Counted from the first letter of the stretch, positions 24,346-33,630 are shown. The stretch is DNA of 64,000 nucleotides from Pseudoips prasinana (GCA_951640165.1 OX621236.1:25350948-25414947); one strand, 5' to 3'. A program made the numbers and translations. Notes: a model not told the origin generated them from the sequence alone.

Positions 24346-26649
24346 ATGACCAGGGGGCAATCTGGTCCAAAGGGTAGCAATTTTAGTTGTATGAAAATGT
24401 CGGCTTTGAAGAACATATTACCCCAGGAGGGTACCAGCTCCGCTGGAGAATCCCTCCCAGGTCCTCACGGATCTGGCAGCCCCACCGTATCTGGGGGGGG
24501 CAAACAAAGCCATAAAACCGCGGAAGCCGCGGAGAAGGTGCGCACGCCCAGTTTTGCGCACCCGATGGAGGATGACGAAGTTGTGCAGGAAGGGGTTGCA
24601 CGCGGTGCAAGGAGGAGCAGGCGGACCACGAGGTCGAGGTCTCGTCCAGCCACCCCTATTTCCGCTTGCAACAGCCGAGAAGGCGCCAGTCCCAACAGGG
24701 ACCAAATGTCCGAGGAGGACACAGGCGGCTGCGCGTCCAGGTCCCGGTCCGGATCCATGCCCGGACAAAGGGATAGGAAGCGCAGCGGCTCCTTAAACGT
24801 GGAGAACCTGGTGGCCGCAAAGGTCTCCACGGCCCGGAGAGGGAAGGCTCGCGCGGTTCCGAGCGTAGTCATCGCTCGGATGCCGGAGCTTGACGGGCGG
24901 GGTCGCTTCGTTGCGGCAGCTCCAGTGGAGCACACGGAGAGCGCGGAGAGCGACGCCGGCCTCGCCATGGCTGACTCGAGCGGAGGCTCCACTGTGTCCC
25001 TGCTGGGCAGTAATCGTGCGGAGGCCGCTGCTGCTAGGCGGGCACAGCGAAGGGAAGTCGCGGCTGATGAGGTCAGCGAGTTGGCCCGGCAAGCCCGAGA
25101 GCGGCGCTCCGCTCGGATCGCTGGAGGGAGCCCATCGGCGGTGGCACTTAGCCGCCAGGTTTTGGACGGCGTGGACGTGGTCCTGAGGGTTGCCACTAAA
25201 TCGGGCAACCTGAAGGGTACGTTCACGCGTGCTCTAAAGGAGGCAGCTGATGGAATCCGCGAGGCGGTTGAGGTCCTCGTCCATCGTACTGGCACGGAGG
25301 AGACGGCGAAGTTGTGGGAGGAGAACGGCCGTCTCCGATCTGAGCTGGAGGACCTCAAGCGGCAGGTTGCCGTCCAAGGGACAGCTCCTGCGGTCACTGG
25401 GTCCTCTCCTGTGGCGGCCCCACCGTCGGTTCCATCGCCGACCTCATCATCGGCGCGTGCACTAGTGGATGCGGAGGTCGAGAAGATCGTCCGCATCTGC
25501 ATGATGCAGTGTGGTGACATGGTGGGTGCCCGCCTCGCGGCCATAGAGGGGAGACTTCTCCCGGCAGAGTCCGTCCGCCCTCCGCTCGCCGGGGACGGGC
25601 GAAGGGGGGAGGGGTCCAACAAACGGGGCCCGGCGGCCGCGGTGGCTGCGACGGCTGGGGTGGCTAAACCAGGCCGATCGGGGAGGACAGCGGCCCCAAA
25701 ACCCGCGCCTCAAATGCCCACCTCCCGAACAGCGGGACCTCCAGCGGCGCCTCCGGCGGCTGCGCCTGGGCCTAGCACGGAGGCCTGGTCGACAGTCGTC
25801 AAGAGGGGCCGCAAAAAGAAGAAGGCGGCGCCGCCAGCACGAACACCGGCACCCCAGAAGGCGAAGGGACCGCCTAAGGTCAGAGCCCCACGCTCCGCGG
25901 CTGTAGTGATAACACTGCTGCCCGGAGCCGTCGAAAGGGGCATTACATACAAGGCGGTCCTAACGGAGGCAAAAGCCAAAGTCGCGTTCCCCGACCTTGG
26001 CACACCATCCGGCTTTAGAATAAAGTCGGCGGTGACGGGGGCGCGGCTCCTCGAGGTGTCGGGTGAGTCCAGTGGGCAGAAGGCGGATATTCTAGCCGCC
26101 AAGCTGAAGGAGGCCCTCAACCCGGAGGACGTCCGGGTGTCCAGGCCGGTTAAGACCGCGGAGCTGCGTGTCGACGGCCTGGATGACTCGACCACTCCGG
26201 CTGAAGTTGTGGCGGCCATTGCCCGAGCCGGCGGATGTCCGTCTGGCGATGTGCGGACGGGCGAGATTCGCGCCGACGCCTCCGGACTCGGCTTCATATG
26301 GGTGCGGTGTCCGGTGGCGGCGGCGAGTAAGGTCGCCAACGCTGGGCGACTATTGGTGGGGTGGGTTGCAGCCAGGGTCAAGCTGATGTAGCCCAGGGCT
26401 ATGCGGTGTTACCGATGCCTGGACATTGGGCATGTCCGGGCGCGGTGCACTGCTGAAACGGACCGCAGCGAGGAATGCTATCGCTGCGGCCAGCCCGGCC
26501 ACAAGGCGGCCCAGTGCTCTGCGGCGCCAAACTGCAGCCTCTGTACAGCTGCAGGGAGGCCCGCGGGGCACAGAGCGGGCGGGAAGGCCTGTGGCGCTAC
26601 CGCCAACAATAAGAAGAAAAAGGGAGCCAAGGCTGCCGGGGGCTCTTAG
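24346..26649 (+). pseudogene. R1-clade LINE ORF1 (gag-like), stop and insertion
   Basis: The N-terminal region is long, low-complexity, basic and serine/alanine-rich. The C-terminus has three zinc knuckles of CCHC type, starting CYRCLDIGHVRARC, CYRCGQPGHKAAQC and CSLC. This is the layout of ORF1 nucleic-acid-binding proteins of R1/I-type LINEs. An in-frame TAG at 26389-26391 separates the body from the knuckles. The frame then stays open to the Polinton junction, where a TAG at 26647-26649 is formed by the last TSD base and the first two Polinton bases. On the other side the same phase reaches TAA at 41034-41036. The nonsense codon is independent of the insertion. Confidence 0.85.
26642..26647. 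repeat. Polinton TSD, left (right copy 40954-40959)
   Basis: GCTCTT lies immediately outside both ends of the element. A 6-bp TSD is the known signature of Maverick/Polinton integration. Confidence 0.95.
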
Positions 26650-26906
26650 TAGAGTAAAATTGGGGGACCTGGATCAAGGAGATCCAGGTCACCCCAATTT
26701 TACTATTCATTTCATCAATATTCAAGATCTGGAAACCCGCAATTTTCACCATTCATTATAGAATCATTTTAGATCCAGAAACACCCAATTACAACCATCA
26801 TTCATTGTTTTTAAATAGTACCTGCAAAATATTCTGACTTGACTATTGAGTGGTCTTTAATATTTAACTATTTTAATGTAATAGATATCACAAGAAATTT
26901 AAATGT
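26648..26906 (+). repeat. Polinton left terminal inverted repeat
   Basis: 259 bp, the reverse complement of 40695-40953 with a single difference (A at 26709 against G expected from C at 40892). Similarity ends abruptly after AAATTTAAATGT. Confidence 0.95.
26655..26702. repeat. terminal hairpin within the left ITR
   Basis: TAAAATTGGGGGACCTGGATC (26655-26675, 21 nt) pairs with 26681-26702 across a 5-nt loop, AAGGA, with one unpaired base in the right arm. The right ITR carries the same structure at 40899-40946. It begins 7 bp inside the element tip. Confidence 0.85.
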
Positions 26907-26946
26907 ACACGTAAATATCAATTTTTTTTGGTAGTCGACTTTATGC

Positions 26947-27267
26947 CTATTTACCCATATGTTTTAGACAGTTATTAATATAATATATTCCTTTCACAGC
27001 ATTCAAATAAAGACATTGAGGAAAATGTATAGCATGTTGCATCCAAGGATCGTCGTAAATCTCCCAATCTTCTATAACACCTCCACATGAGAAACACGCT
27101 GCTTTATCATTTACACTATTTCCATAATAAAAAAAACCGGCTTCAGCCATTTCCATCACCAACCTTCTCCTTGAATTAGTCGTTGCCCAATAATGTCTAA
27201 ACGAAATTTCACGCATTTTATACGCATTATACATGTCATAACGAGGGCTACATTTATTTAGAGACAT
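26947..27267 (-). CDS. BIR-domain (IAP-like) protein
   Basis: A 106-aa frame from ATG 27267 is nearly all one baculovirus-IAP-repeat domain. The zinc ligands have the canonical spacing C58-x2-C61-x16-H78-x6-C85, with SFRHYW, AGFFYYG and WEIYDDPWMQHA around them. BIR proteins of viruses and hosts bind caspases or IAP antagonists and restrain apoptosis, and some act in cell division. There is one BIR and no RING finger. It is the leftmost gene, next to the ITR. It could be host-acquired. Function here is inferred from the domain only. Confidence 0.88.
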   Translation of the reverse strand: MSLNKCSPRYDMYNAYKMREISFRHYWATTNSRRRLVMEMAEAGFFYYGNSVNDKAACFSCGGVIEDWEIYDDPWMQHAIHFPQCLYLNAVKGIYYINNCLKHMGK

Positions 27268-27423
27268 GTTCTGTTCACTCAATATATAACTATACTAAAG
27301 TTCTTCATACAGATAAATATAAAGGCGAAATGATATCGTACTGCGGTAGCCAGCAATTTATAATGATTAACATTTGATGGGATTGGTAGGGATAGAGGAT
27401 TTGAAAATTAAACAAGCAAATAT

Positions 27424-27902
27424 TTATTTCAAAAATTTATTATCTATACACCATTTATTTAAACATATTACATTTTTTAAAGCACATATTTTATCATGAT
27501 AAATACAACTATACACATCATGAGAATGTTCATATTTATTGTATAAGCTTAATAAATTAGGACAACCTTCATCTTCTAAATTATTTATATTATTATTATT
27601 CAAAATATTTTTTAACCATAACACTTTTTCTAAACCTTTGGTGTAAACACTTTTATCTCTTAAAATATCTACAATCAAATTTTGATGATTTGAGTAGGGC
27701 ACAAATCCGTCTCTCCAGTATATCCTTCTATTACGTTCAATCCAACTGACTTGTCGTTTTTCTGGTTTCGTCAAATCGTAAAATGGAAATGGTGGCTTAA
27801 TTAAAAACACCTGAATTTTTCATTCAATATTACAGCAAATTCTTTAACGATAAATTCATTTGTTTCTGTTTTGAAACCTTGAACATCTACAATGGCTGTC
27901 AT
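27424..27902 (-). pseudogene. unrecognised Polinton gene, frameshifted
   Basis: The ATG at 27900-27902 overlaps the capsid stop in ATGA. The first about 30 codons (VDVQGF near the start) end in the wrong phase near 27815-27825, and the rest is open in the next frame to 27424. The second part has KPPFPF, IYWRDGFVPYS, GLEKVLWL and a C-terminal C/H-rich segment (CIYH, CALKNV). I recall similar proteins scattered in insect genomes with mobile elements. The initial Asp and later acidic residues could fit an RNase-H-fold nuclease, but I cannot support that further. The break is one base. Confidence 0.65.
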
Positions 27903-29104
27903 GATAATCTGCGCACTATGTTACTTAAAGGTTTATATTCCACAAGCCGATCGTTAATAATTAAACAATATCCAGTTGTGTGATCTGGTATTGGCGCTGA
28001 ACATTCAATCTCCAACCGTACATCTACGGGGCCTGTTTTCAAACTATCGTTTTGTCTTGAACAGTCTATAATAAAGAGAGGGGCCTTCTCCTTGAAATCA
28101 ATCAAATTAAGCAAGGGGTCTGCAGGACAGTTGTAATACGACTGACGAAATTTCACGTACATTTCATATAATATATTGTATTTGTTCTCAGAAAAATTTA
28201 AGCTTAGAGGCTCGTAAGGATAATACTGTGAATTCAAAAATAGTGTTACGTTAGTAACCCCACAGTGATCAAACAAAGAACTGTCTTTGGTTTTATTATT
28301 TTTTCTGTTGGTTTGCAAGCAAAAAATTACATACCGAGGTTTCTCTAATTGCGATGCAGTCTTAACTGACCAAGAATGTTTTGTAGTTTTAGGGAGCAAA
28401 GGATACTCATATAAATCCCAATTTCGAAACGCTATTTGAATAGGTTTATCTCTTTCCAAGTGTTTTAGTAGTGTCAGTCGTTCACGGTCTGACACTTTTA
28501 TATGTGGTACACGCCATTGCAATCTTTGTATGTCTATTTGAAAATGCGCAATATCATCAGTTGCTATGATACTGTTTAAATTAGAGTTACTTCTATTCAA
28601 AATAAGTTCATGTTTACAATTTATCACAATTTTATTGTAATCCTCCGCAAATCCTAAAATCTTATTAAGAGGTACAATAGCACTAAAATGATCATCACTT
28701 TTGAATCCATCTATGTTCCAACCCCACAAAGCAGCAACTTTATTTTCTCCATCATTCATTGAAACGTATGACTTTATTGTCGATGTTATTCCAGAATTTT
28801 TAATGCGATCTATTTCAATGCCATTTATTTCGTATCTGATATCTTGAAACAAAAACATAACAGGGTTGTTACTGAACGTAATATTTTTCTTAATCGGTTT
28901 TCCATCTTTGTCGAAGAACTTTGCTTGACCCTCGACGTAAATTGAACTGGCTGATGGTAACACGTATATGTCTTGTTGGTGTATGGGAATTCTGATTTCA
29001 TCGTTTTCTCTAAAGCTGTTAGTGTAGGGATTGTATGTGTGGACTTCATAGCTTTCAATCGAACTATCGAAGTGAGGTAATTCAGTAATTTGTAGTATAT
29101 TCAT
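27899..29104 (-). CDS. major capsid protein candidate (double jelly roll)
   Basis: An intact 401-aa frame. It resembles the Polinton/adintovirus capsid protein, with the KILGFAEDYNKIVINCKHEL segment and a long beta-rich pattern without membrane segments or signal peptide. Polinton capsid proteins form hexon-like trimers of double jelly-roll subunits. Length is shorter than typical nucleocytoplasmic virus capsids but compatible with small insect Polintons. ATG 29104 overlaps the stop of the 48-codon ORF (ATGA, 29101-29104), and its own TGA (27899-27901) overlaps the next start. Assignment is by family memory plus neighbourhood (penton, protease, ATPase). Confidence 0.78.
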   Translation of the reverse strand: MNILQITELPHFDSSIESYEVHTYNPYTNSFRENDEIRIPIHQQDIYVLPSASSIYVEGQAKFFDKDGKPIKKNITFSNNPVMFLFQDIRYEINGIEIDRIKNSGITSTIKSYVSMNDGENKVAALWGWNIDGFKSDDHFSAIVPLNKILGFAEDYNKIVINCKHELILNRSNSNLNSIIATDDIAHFQIDIQRLQWRVPHIKVSDRERLTLLKHLERDKPIQIAFRNWDLYEYPLLPKTTKHSWSVKTASQLEKPRYVIFCLQTNRKNNKTKDSSLFDHCGVTNVTLFLNSQYYPYEPLSLNFSENKYNILYEMYVKFRQSYYNCPADPLLNLIDFKEKAPLFIIDCSRQNDSLKTGPVDVRLEIECSAPIPDHTTGYCLIINDRLVEYKPLSNIVRRLS

Positions 29105-29247
29105 ACTTTAAAACCTAAAGTTTTAAGAAAAGCTTTATTTGCTTCACTCAATTTCTTCACTTTTTTCTTACGTCTATGCTCCTTAATGGTCGTAGATGGA
29201 ATAAGACGTTTGATTTTCACAGGAGTGTTTTTATAATATACTATCAT
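29101..29247 (-). CDS. 48-aa basic peptide, newly spotted small ORF
   Basis: A 48-codon frame begins at ATG 29245-29247 and ends with TGA 29101-29103. It overlaps the penton-like stop and the capsid start by four bases each (ATGA). About one third of the residues are Lys or Arg (for example KIKRLIPST and RRKKKVKKL), and it has no Cys. Small basic proteins between capsid genes recall adenovirus core or cement peptides, but this is analogy. The exact gap-free packing between two conserved genes is the best argument that it is translated. It is below the usual length limit of gene finders. Confidence 0.65.
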   Translation of the reverse strand: MIVYYKNTPVKIKRLIPSTTIKEHRRKKKVKKLSEANKAFLKTLGFKV

Positions 29248-29654
29248 TTTGATTTTCGTAAATGAAGGCGTAATTGAATATGTTCTTCACCAAAGTTAAT
29301 ACAGTTACCAAGTTGATCAACAATCTTAACAGATATAGATGGAATTATATTTTTGTTCACTGGGAAGTAAATAACGTTCTGGGGTATTTCTGTGTAGCCG
29401 TGACTTGAAGCAGTTTCAGATATGAATTCATGAACAAAATGAGTCGGTAATCCGTTGTAATATGAACCGTGCACAAGATCACATTCGATTCTGATTACAG
29501 CTGTTAAACTGCTGTTATTAACGGGCACATTCGGTCTTGTTTTTACTGAAAAGTATAGTAAACCGCACTCGTATTGATCAGATAAATGAAGAGGTGGTTG
29601 AAAATACGAGACCAGTTCTGATTTATTTCCAGAGATGGTAACCGTTGTAGACAT
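29244..29654 (-). CDS. penton-like minor capsid protein candidate
   Basis: An intact 136-aa frame with beta-rich sequence. The segment SYFQPPLHLSDQYECGLLYF recalls the N-terminal strand pair of Polinton minor capsid (penton, single jelly roll) proteins. It has no membrane segment. It is small for the family, so it may be only one jelly roll. It directly precedes the 48-codon ORF and the major capsid candidate with overlapping stop/start codons, consistent with a structural-gene block. Confidence 0.62.
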   Translation of the reverse strand: MSTTVTISGNKSELVSYFQPPLHLSDQYECGLLYFSVKTRPNVPVNNSSLTAVIRIECDLVHGSYYNGLPTHFVHEFISETASSHGYTEIPQNVIYFPVNKNIIPSISVKIVDQLGNCINFGEEHIQLRLHLRKSK

Positions 29655-29687
29655 GCTTGCATACTGAACTCTTTTAAATGATCCTGT

Positions 29688-30098
29688 TTATTTTATTTCT
29701 TGATTATACCAAAAGTTCTTTAAGAAATTTAAACATAGATGTCCACAGTTGAAGGGGTGATCACGTTGTATATTTTCATAATTATATTGAATGTTAGAAC
29801 CTACATATTTTATAAATTCCTTTGGAGGTTTAAGATTTCCATAACTGTCGAAATACTCGACATAATCATTATATTTTGCATAGGCTACCCAATGAGAACC
29901 AGGATTTTTAGAACTATCTAAATTAATAACCCCGCATTCTTTTTTATATGGATATTTAGGGAGCTCATCTCTCATAAAGACACCTCTAAAATAAGGTATT
30001 CTATTTCCATACTTTAAAATGTCAAAGTTAGTTAAGGCCCGTTTGGGTAGCCGATATCTTAGTTTTTTTCTTTTGATATGAAAATTCCAAGGCCGCCC
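29688..30098 (-). CDS. adenain-like cysteine protease (start unresolved)
   Basis: The family triad is visible: His28 in GSHWVAYAK, Asp43 in YFDSYG and Cys77 in NCGHLCLNF (numbering from ATG 29975), with Gln70 upstream of the Cys. Such proteases mature capsid proteins of adenoviruses and Polintons. The ATG at 29975 gives only 95 residues and leaves conserved-looking sequence upstream (NFDILKYGNRIPYFRG) untranslated. The frame is open back to 30098 but has no ATG there. It meets the end of the PLA2 gene at an A AAA AAC heptamer (30062-30068). Either the original start was lost, a non-AUG start is used, or the frame is entered by -1 frameshifting. Confidence 0.8.
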   Translation of the reverse strand, partial: GRPWNFHIKRKKLRYRLPKRALTNFDILKYGNRIPYFRGVFMRDELPKYPYKKECGVINLDSSKNPGSHWVAYAKYNDYVEYFDSYGNLKPPKEFIKYVGSNIQYNYENIQRDHPFNCGHLCLNFLKNFWYNQEIK

Positions 30099-30835
30099 TT
30101 ATGTGGTTTAAGGTGTAGTCCTTTCCCAATACATAGAGCTTCCATTTTATCATTGTGTCTCCTCGATTCCTCATACAGCTTTTTAGCCATTTTGAATTCA
30201 TTTATGGTTTTGGCAATACCAGCTACACCGCCTGCTAAAGCTCCCGCTGCTGATAATCCCGCAAAAATAGGAATCAAAGGTAGTACTCCCCCAGTTTTTG
30301 GAATAGGAATAACACGAGGGAGCTTAATCGATGAATCATTAGCTAATTCTCTAGTAGCGGCAATAGCTAATTCTATAGCCATTTTCTTACTCTTAGGTTT
30401 TAATTTTTTCATGTGTCTTTTTGCTTTTGTAATAACAGTTTTTAATTTACTTTTTAATCCTTTTCCAGATGTAACTTTTGGAGAACGCCTTTTCCTCAAA
30501 CCAGAACCAGTTTTAATTTTTGCCGACATAGCCTTGCTTACTAAGCGTGCCGCGAGTTTTTCGCCCATACTAGCATCGGAAGCAACCGCTCGCTGTTTTG
30601 CCATTTTTAACAAAATTAAATCAGCCTTATGTCGATCTTTCAAGTTTGATGACTTGTGATATGCAATATCGTGATCTTTGCAAAATTCGTCCAACTTATT
30701 TACACCGTTATCTCCTTGTGCAAGTCTTTTTATTAATTTAGTACCAGGACCGCAGTAATTATATCCTGGTAAGTGCAATTCAAATGGTAAATTATTAATA
30801 AGCCAATTGAGAAGACTACTCTCTCCAAAACACAT
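30059..30835 (-). CDS. phospholipase A2-domain minor virion protein
   Basis: An intact 258-aa frame. The N-terminal third has the calcium-loop motif YCGPGT (residues 27-32) and the active-site His55-Asp56 in CKDHDIAYH, as in parvovirus VP1 PLA2 and adintovirus PLA2 proteins, where the enzyme helps virions cross endosomal membranes. The middle is very basic (Lys/Arg-rich, about 105-155). A Gly/Ala-rich hydrophobic stretch (about 188-215) could insert in membrane. The C-terminus ends on the run GAA AAA AAC TAA. It is upstream of the protease on the same strand. Role is inferred from the domain. Confidence 0.88.
   Translation of the reverse strand: MCFGESSLLNWLINNLPFELHLPGYNYCGPGTKLIKRLAQGDNGVNKLDEFCKDHDIAYHKSSNLKDRHKADLILLKMAKQRAVASDASMGEKLAARLVSKAMSAKIKTGSGLRKRRSPKVTSGKGLKSKLKTVITKAKRHMKKLKPKSKKMAIELAIAATRELANDSSIKLPRVIPIPKTGGVLPLIPIFAGLSAAGALAGGVAGIAKTINEFKMAKKLYEESRRHNDKMEALCIGKGLHLKPHKGGLGIFISKEKN
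30062..30068 (-). promoter_or_regulatory. possible -1 ribosomal frameshift heptamer
   Basis: On the minus strand A AAA AAC sits in the correct phase directly before the PLA2 stop TAA. A one-base backward slip enters the protease frame. The heptamer type is known to be slippery in eukaryotic retroviruses. I see only a weak CCC/GGG hairpin downstream, and an ordinary indel in the A7 run is an equally simple explanation. Confidence 0.4.
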
Positions 30836-30907
30836 TATAAGACTGATGATTCCGGTTTGAATACTTTAATAAATAGTTATGCGATTCGAGTTTGTTGTTA
30901 ATATTAT

Positions 30908-31836
30908 TTATAATATTACATTCGATTTATCAATCCAACTGCTTTCAGCTGAAGACAACCCCAACCATTTTACTAAAACTCTGTTACCTTTTCTTCTAAG
31001 AACTTTCTCAACTAGATATACATTGGGATGTTTTGTTTTTTGAAGTTCTTGTGTATAAAATGCGCCTAAAATAGGGTGACCTCTGATAGTATCTTCAATT
31101 AAGTAAGTTATGGGAGTTGTTTTTTGTATTTTACGAATTTTAAATATTTCTGTTGACCAGTTGGGAGTGTAACCTTTTTCAAATGTTCCTTTGTATTTAC
31201 TGATACGCACATAATCACCTACTTTGTATTTGCTTTTTAAATTATATTTTTTAGCAACTTTAAATACCTTTCTAATATATTTTTTTTATTAATATTGTCC
31301 ACATTAGCAGGGATTTCATTAATAGTGCGATGGTGAGTGTGATTGTATTTGTAAATAACATCATTTAGAGTATTATTTATCCAATTGTAATTGCCTTTTA
31401 AACTAAATTCCTTATAAACTTTAGATTTCAGTGTCCTGATAAATCGTTCAACTATTGAAGCCTTTTTTGTTGAGAAGGTTGAATAATGGTTAATATTATA
31501 TGATTTCATAAGCTTCTGAAATTTGTTATTATAAAATTCTGCTCCATTATCCGTTTGCAGATTTTTAGGAACACGCCCTTTATCCAACAAAGTTTTGAAA
31601 GAGTTACACACATCTTCTTTGGTTTTACTTCTCATTGGAAAGGCCCAAGCATATTTCGAAAATGTATCAATAATGGCAAGAATATATCTGTAATTTTTAT
31701 TTTCTTTTGAAATTGACTGCATATCAATTAAGTCTGCTTGCCACAAGTCATCTATATCTTTCATGATAACATGTCTTCGTGGATAGTTCACCCTCGCATT
31801 TTTATGAATTTCGTTTACCACGTCAGCTTTGCTCAT
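30908..31836 (-). pseudogene. retrovirus-type integrase with chromodomain, frameshifted
   Basis: From ATG 31836 the catalytic core shows the DDE triad D35 (WQADLID), D96 (LQTDNGAEF) and E130 (VERFIRT). This enzyme class joins the element ends to target DNA. The core frame leaves phase in an A8 run (31280-31287). The C-terminal part is open in the next frame to 30908, with an SH3-like segment and a chromodomain (VYLVEKVLRRKGNRVLVKWL) that probably binds chromatin. An N-terminal HHCC finger is not visible, so the start may be incomplete. A homopolymer indel, real or from assembly, is the likely break. Confidence 0.88.
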
Positions 31837-31909
31837 GTTCACAATTCAGTATACTTGTCTTGAACTCAGCTATTATACTGAATAAAAAGCATGTTATTAT
31901 GACTATTTA

Positions 31910-32829
31910 TTATTTAATTATATCAGCTTCTTTTAATTCTTCGATTATTGATAAAATTTCATTATCATGGTTTGTATTACCAGCATCTCGGGAAGCAATT
32001 AATAATTTCAATCTGTCAACCAGTTCGTTAGGATCATCCCAATATACCAAGTCTGTGTTATTTTTGTATTTCTTTAGCGTTGGTAAGTCTCCTCCAAATT
32101 TAGTGATAATATTATTGTTTAACGATTCAGAAAACAATGGTCTAATTATTTCACGATATTTTATACCTTTATCGCCTCTAATTTGTCCATTAGAATTGAA
32201 ATCTCTCTTATGAGCATTTGTATAATGCAACATGTCTTTATAGACAAGCTTATCTTTGCTCGATATTAGTTTCAAATCAGGTTTTCTTCGAAGTAAAAGT
32301 TCTTTTAAACCAGGGGTTAAATTGTAGCTTTTGTCACCAACTTTAATTAAAATGACATTGTCATCATTCACGCTATCTATTTTAGAAAATGAAACCATTG
32401 ATTACCCATTAGTAATTTTTTGTTTGCACTCCTTATTCCAAATGGTATATTTACCCCATCATAAATATCATGGATATCACAGCCCTCTAATGACATTTCT
32501 AAATCTTTCAGTAATTCTGTCTGGGGAGACTTTTTAACGAACTGTACAGAATTCAGTTCTGGATCGCAGCATTCTTCAAACTTTGTAGATGAGCTAGTAT
32601 TAATGTCATCCAATTCCATGTCTTCAAAATTAGAGCGTGTATTTTCTAAATTTTGTATTTTTTCTATTGTTTTGTTCGAATCAACTAGGGTTTTAAGGGG
32701 ATCTGTGACAGGTTTTAACATTTTGTTAAGTGACAAGTTCATTGAGTGTTCCTGGTTTTTAATTTGCTTTATTTTATTCTTTATGGAGTCTACAGACTTC
32801 ATTAATTCTATTTTAATATTTTTCTCCAT
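31910..32829 (-). pseudogene. Polinton-specific putative virion protein, frameshifted
   Basis: Two overlapping frames (32829-32377 and 32398-31910) make up one gene. The N-terminal half is coiled-coil-like and acidic (EKIQNLENTRSNFEDMELD). The C-terminal half contains GDKSYNLTPGLKEL and LHYTNAHKRDF, a conserved block I know from a protein widespread in insect Polinton-like elements whose role is unknown. The phase changes near 32380-32400. An internal ATG at 32398 could start the second half alone, so two overlapping genes are possible but less likely. Confidence 0.65.
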
Positions 32830-32919
32830 GTTGTGCCTATTATAACAACTGTATGAAGCTAAAGAACAAATTATACTGAATTTGACTTTGCATGTTAATT
32901 ACTTATATGTACATATCAG

Positions 32920-33606
32920 TCAGTCAAATTTAAAAAACATATCAAAATTCTGTCTGTACCTCCCGTTATTTAATGACGATTCTTTATTAATAAGTAGAAA
33001 ATTATAAGGTTTACTCCAAACAGTTTGACAAAGATTTCTGAACTCTTTCCATTGTAAATCAGAACTAACATGCTCTTCATAAATATGCTTTAAATTCACA
33101 TCATCTTGTTTGAATATAATAAGAAAATTAACATTATCACGTAACAATTGCTTCGGAATTTTAGAATAAGTTTGAGATAAATAGAAACAATCTATTTGTT
33201 TATGTCTACCCATGCAGAAATAATTGCGGATATTTATTTGATTTTCACAAGCAACATCATCGAAAATAAATACAGAATTTGTTAAAGCTTCACTCGGAGA
33301 TATGACATCTTTATCATCATTGAACTCGTAAAAGTTAATCTGTGGCACTCTTTTTAATACTTCGGTCAAGAAACGATATTTCGGTTGAAAAGAAGTTTTC
33401 GAGTAAAGATAAAGATTTTTAAATTTGAGTCCATTTTCATGCAGTAGTAAACTAATCATAACATTCGTTTTACCACAGTTTGATGGACCGCATATTATAC
33501 ATCGCACGATATTTGGCAATAAAGCGCTATGTCTGATGTGTTGATAACAGTCACTTAATCTTATATTATTAACACTGAGAGATATGGGTTGTTTGATCAA
33601 CTTCAT
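32920..33606 (-). CDS. A32/FtsK-type genome-packaging ATPase
   Basis: An intact 228-aa frame from ATG 33606. Walker A GPSNCGKT is at residues 40-47 and Walker B VFIFDD at 112-117, followed by a sensor-like region (FYLSQTY). These ATPases of the FtsK/HerA group pump DNA into capsids of Polintons, adintoviruses and large DNA viruses. Length matches the Polinton class. An upstream GTG in the same phase is not used here as the start because the ATG lies just ahead of the conserved region. Confidence 0.9.
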   Translation of the reverse strand: MKLIKQPISLSVNNIRLSDCYQHIRHSALLPNIVRCIICGPSNCGKTNVMISLLLHENGLKFKNLYLYSKTSFQPKYRFLTEVLKRVPQINFYEFNDDKDVISPSEALTNSVFIFDDVACENQINIRNYFCMGRHKQIDCFYLSQTYSKIPKQLLRDNVNFLIIFKQDDVNLKHIYEEHVSSDLQWKEFRNLCQTVWSKPYNFLLINKESSLNNGRYRQNFDMFFKFD

Positions 33607-33630
33607 AGTGTATATTAACCTTATTACCAC

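Noticed and set aside
24465..25622. 385-codon frame on the minus strand opposite LINE ORF1
   Set aside because: GC-rich shadow of ORF1; low-complexity translation and no domain.
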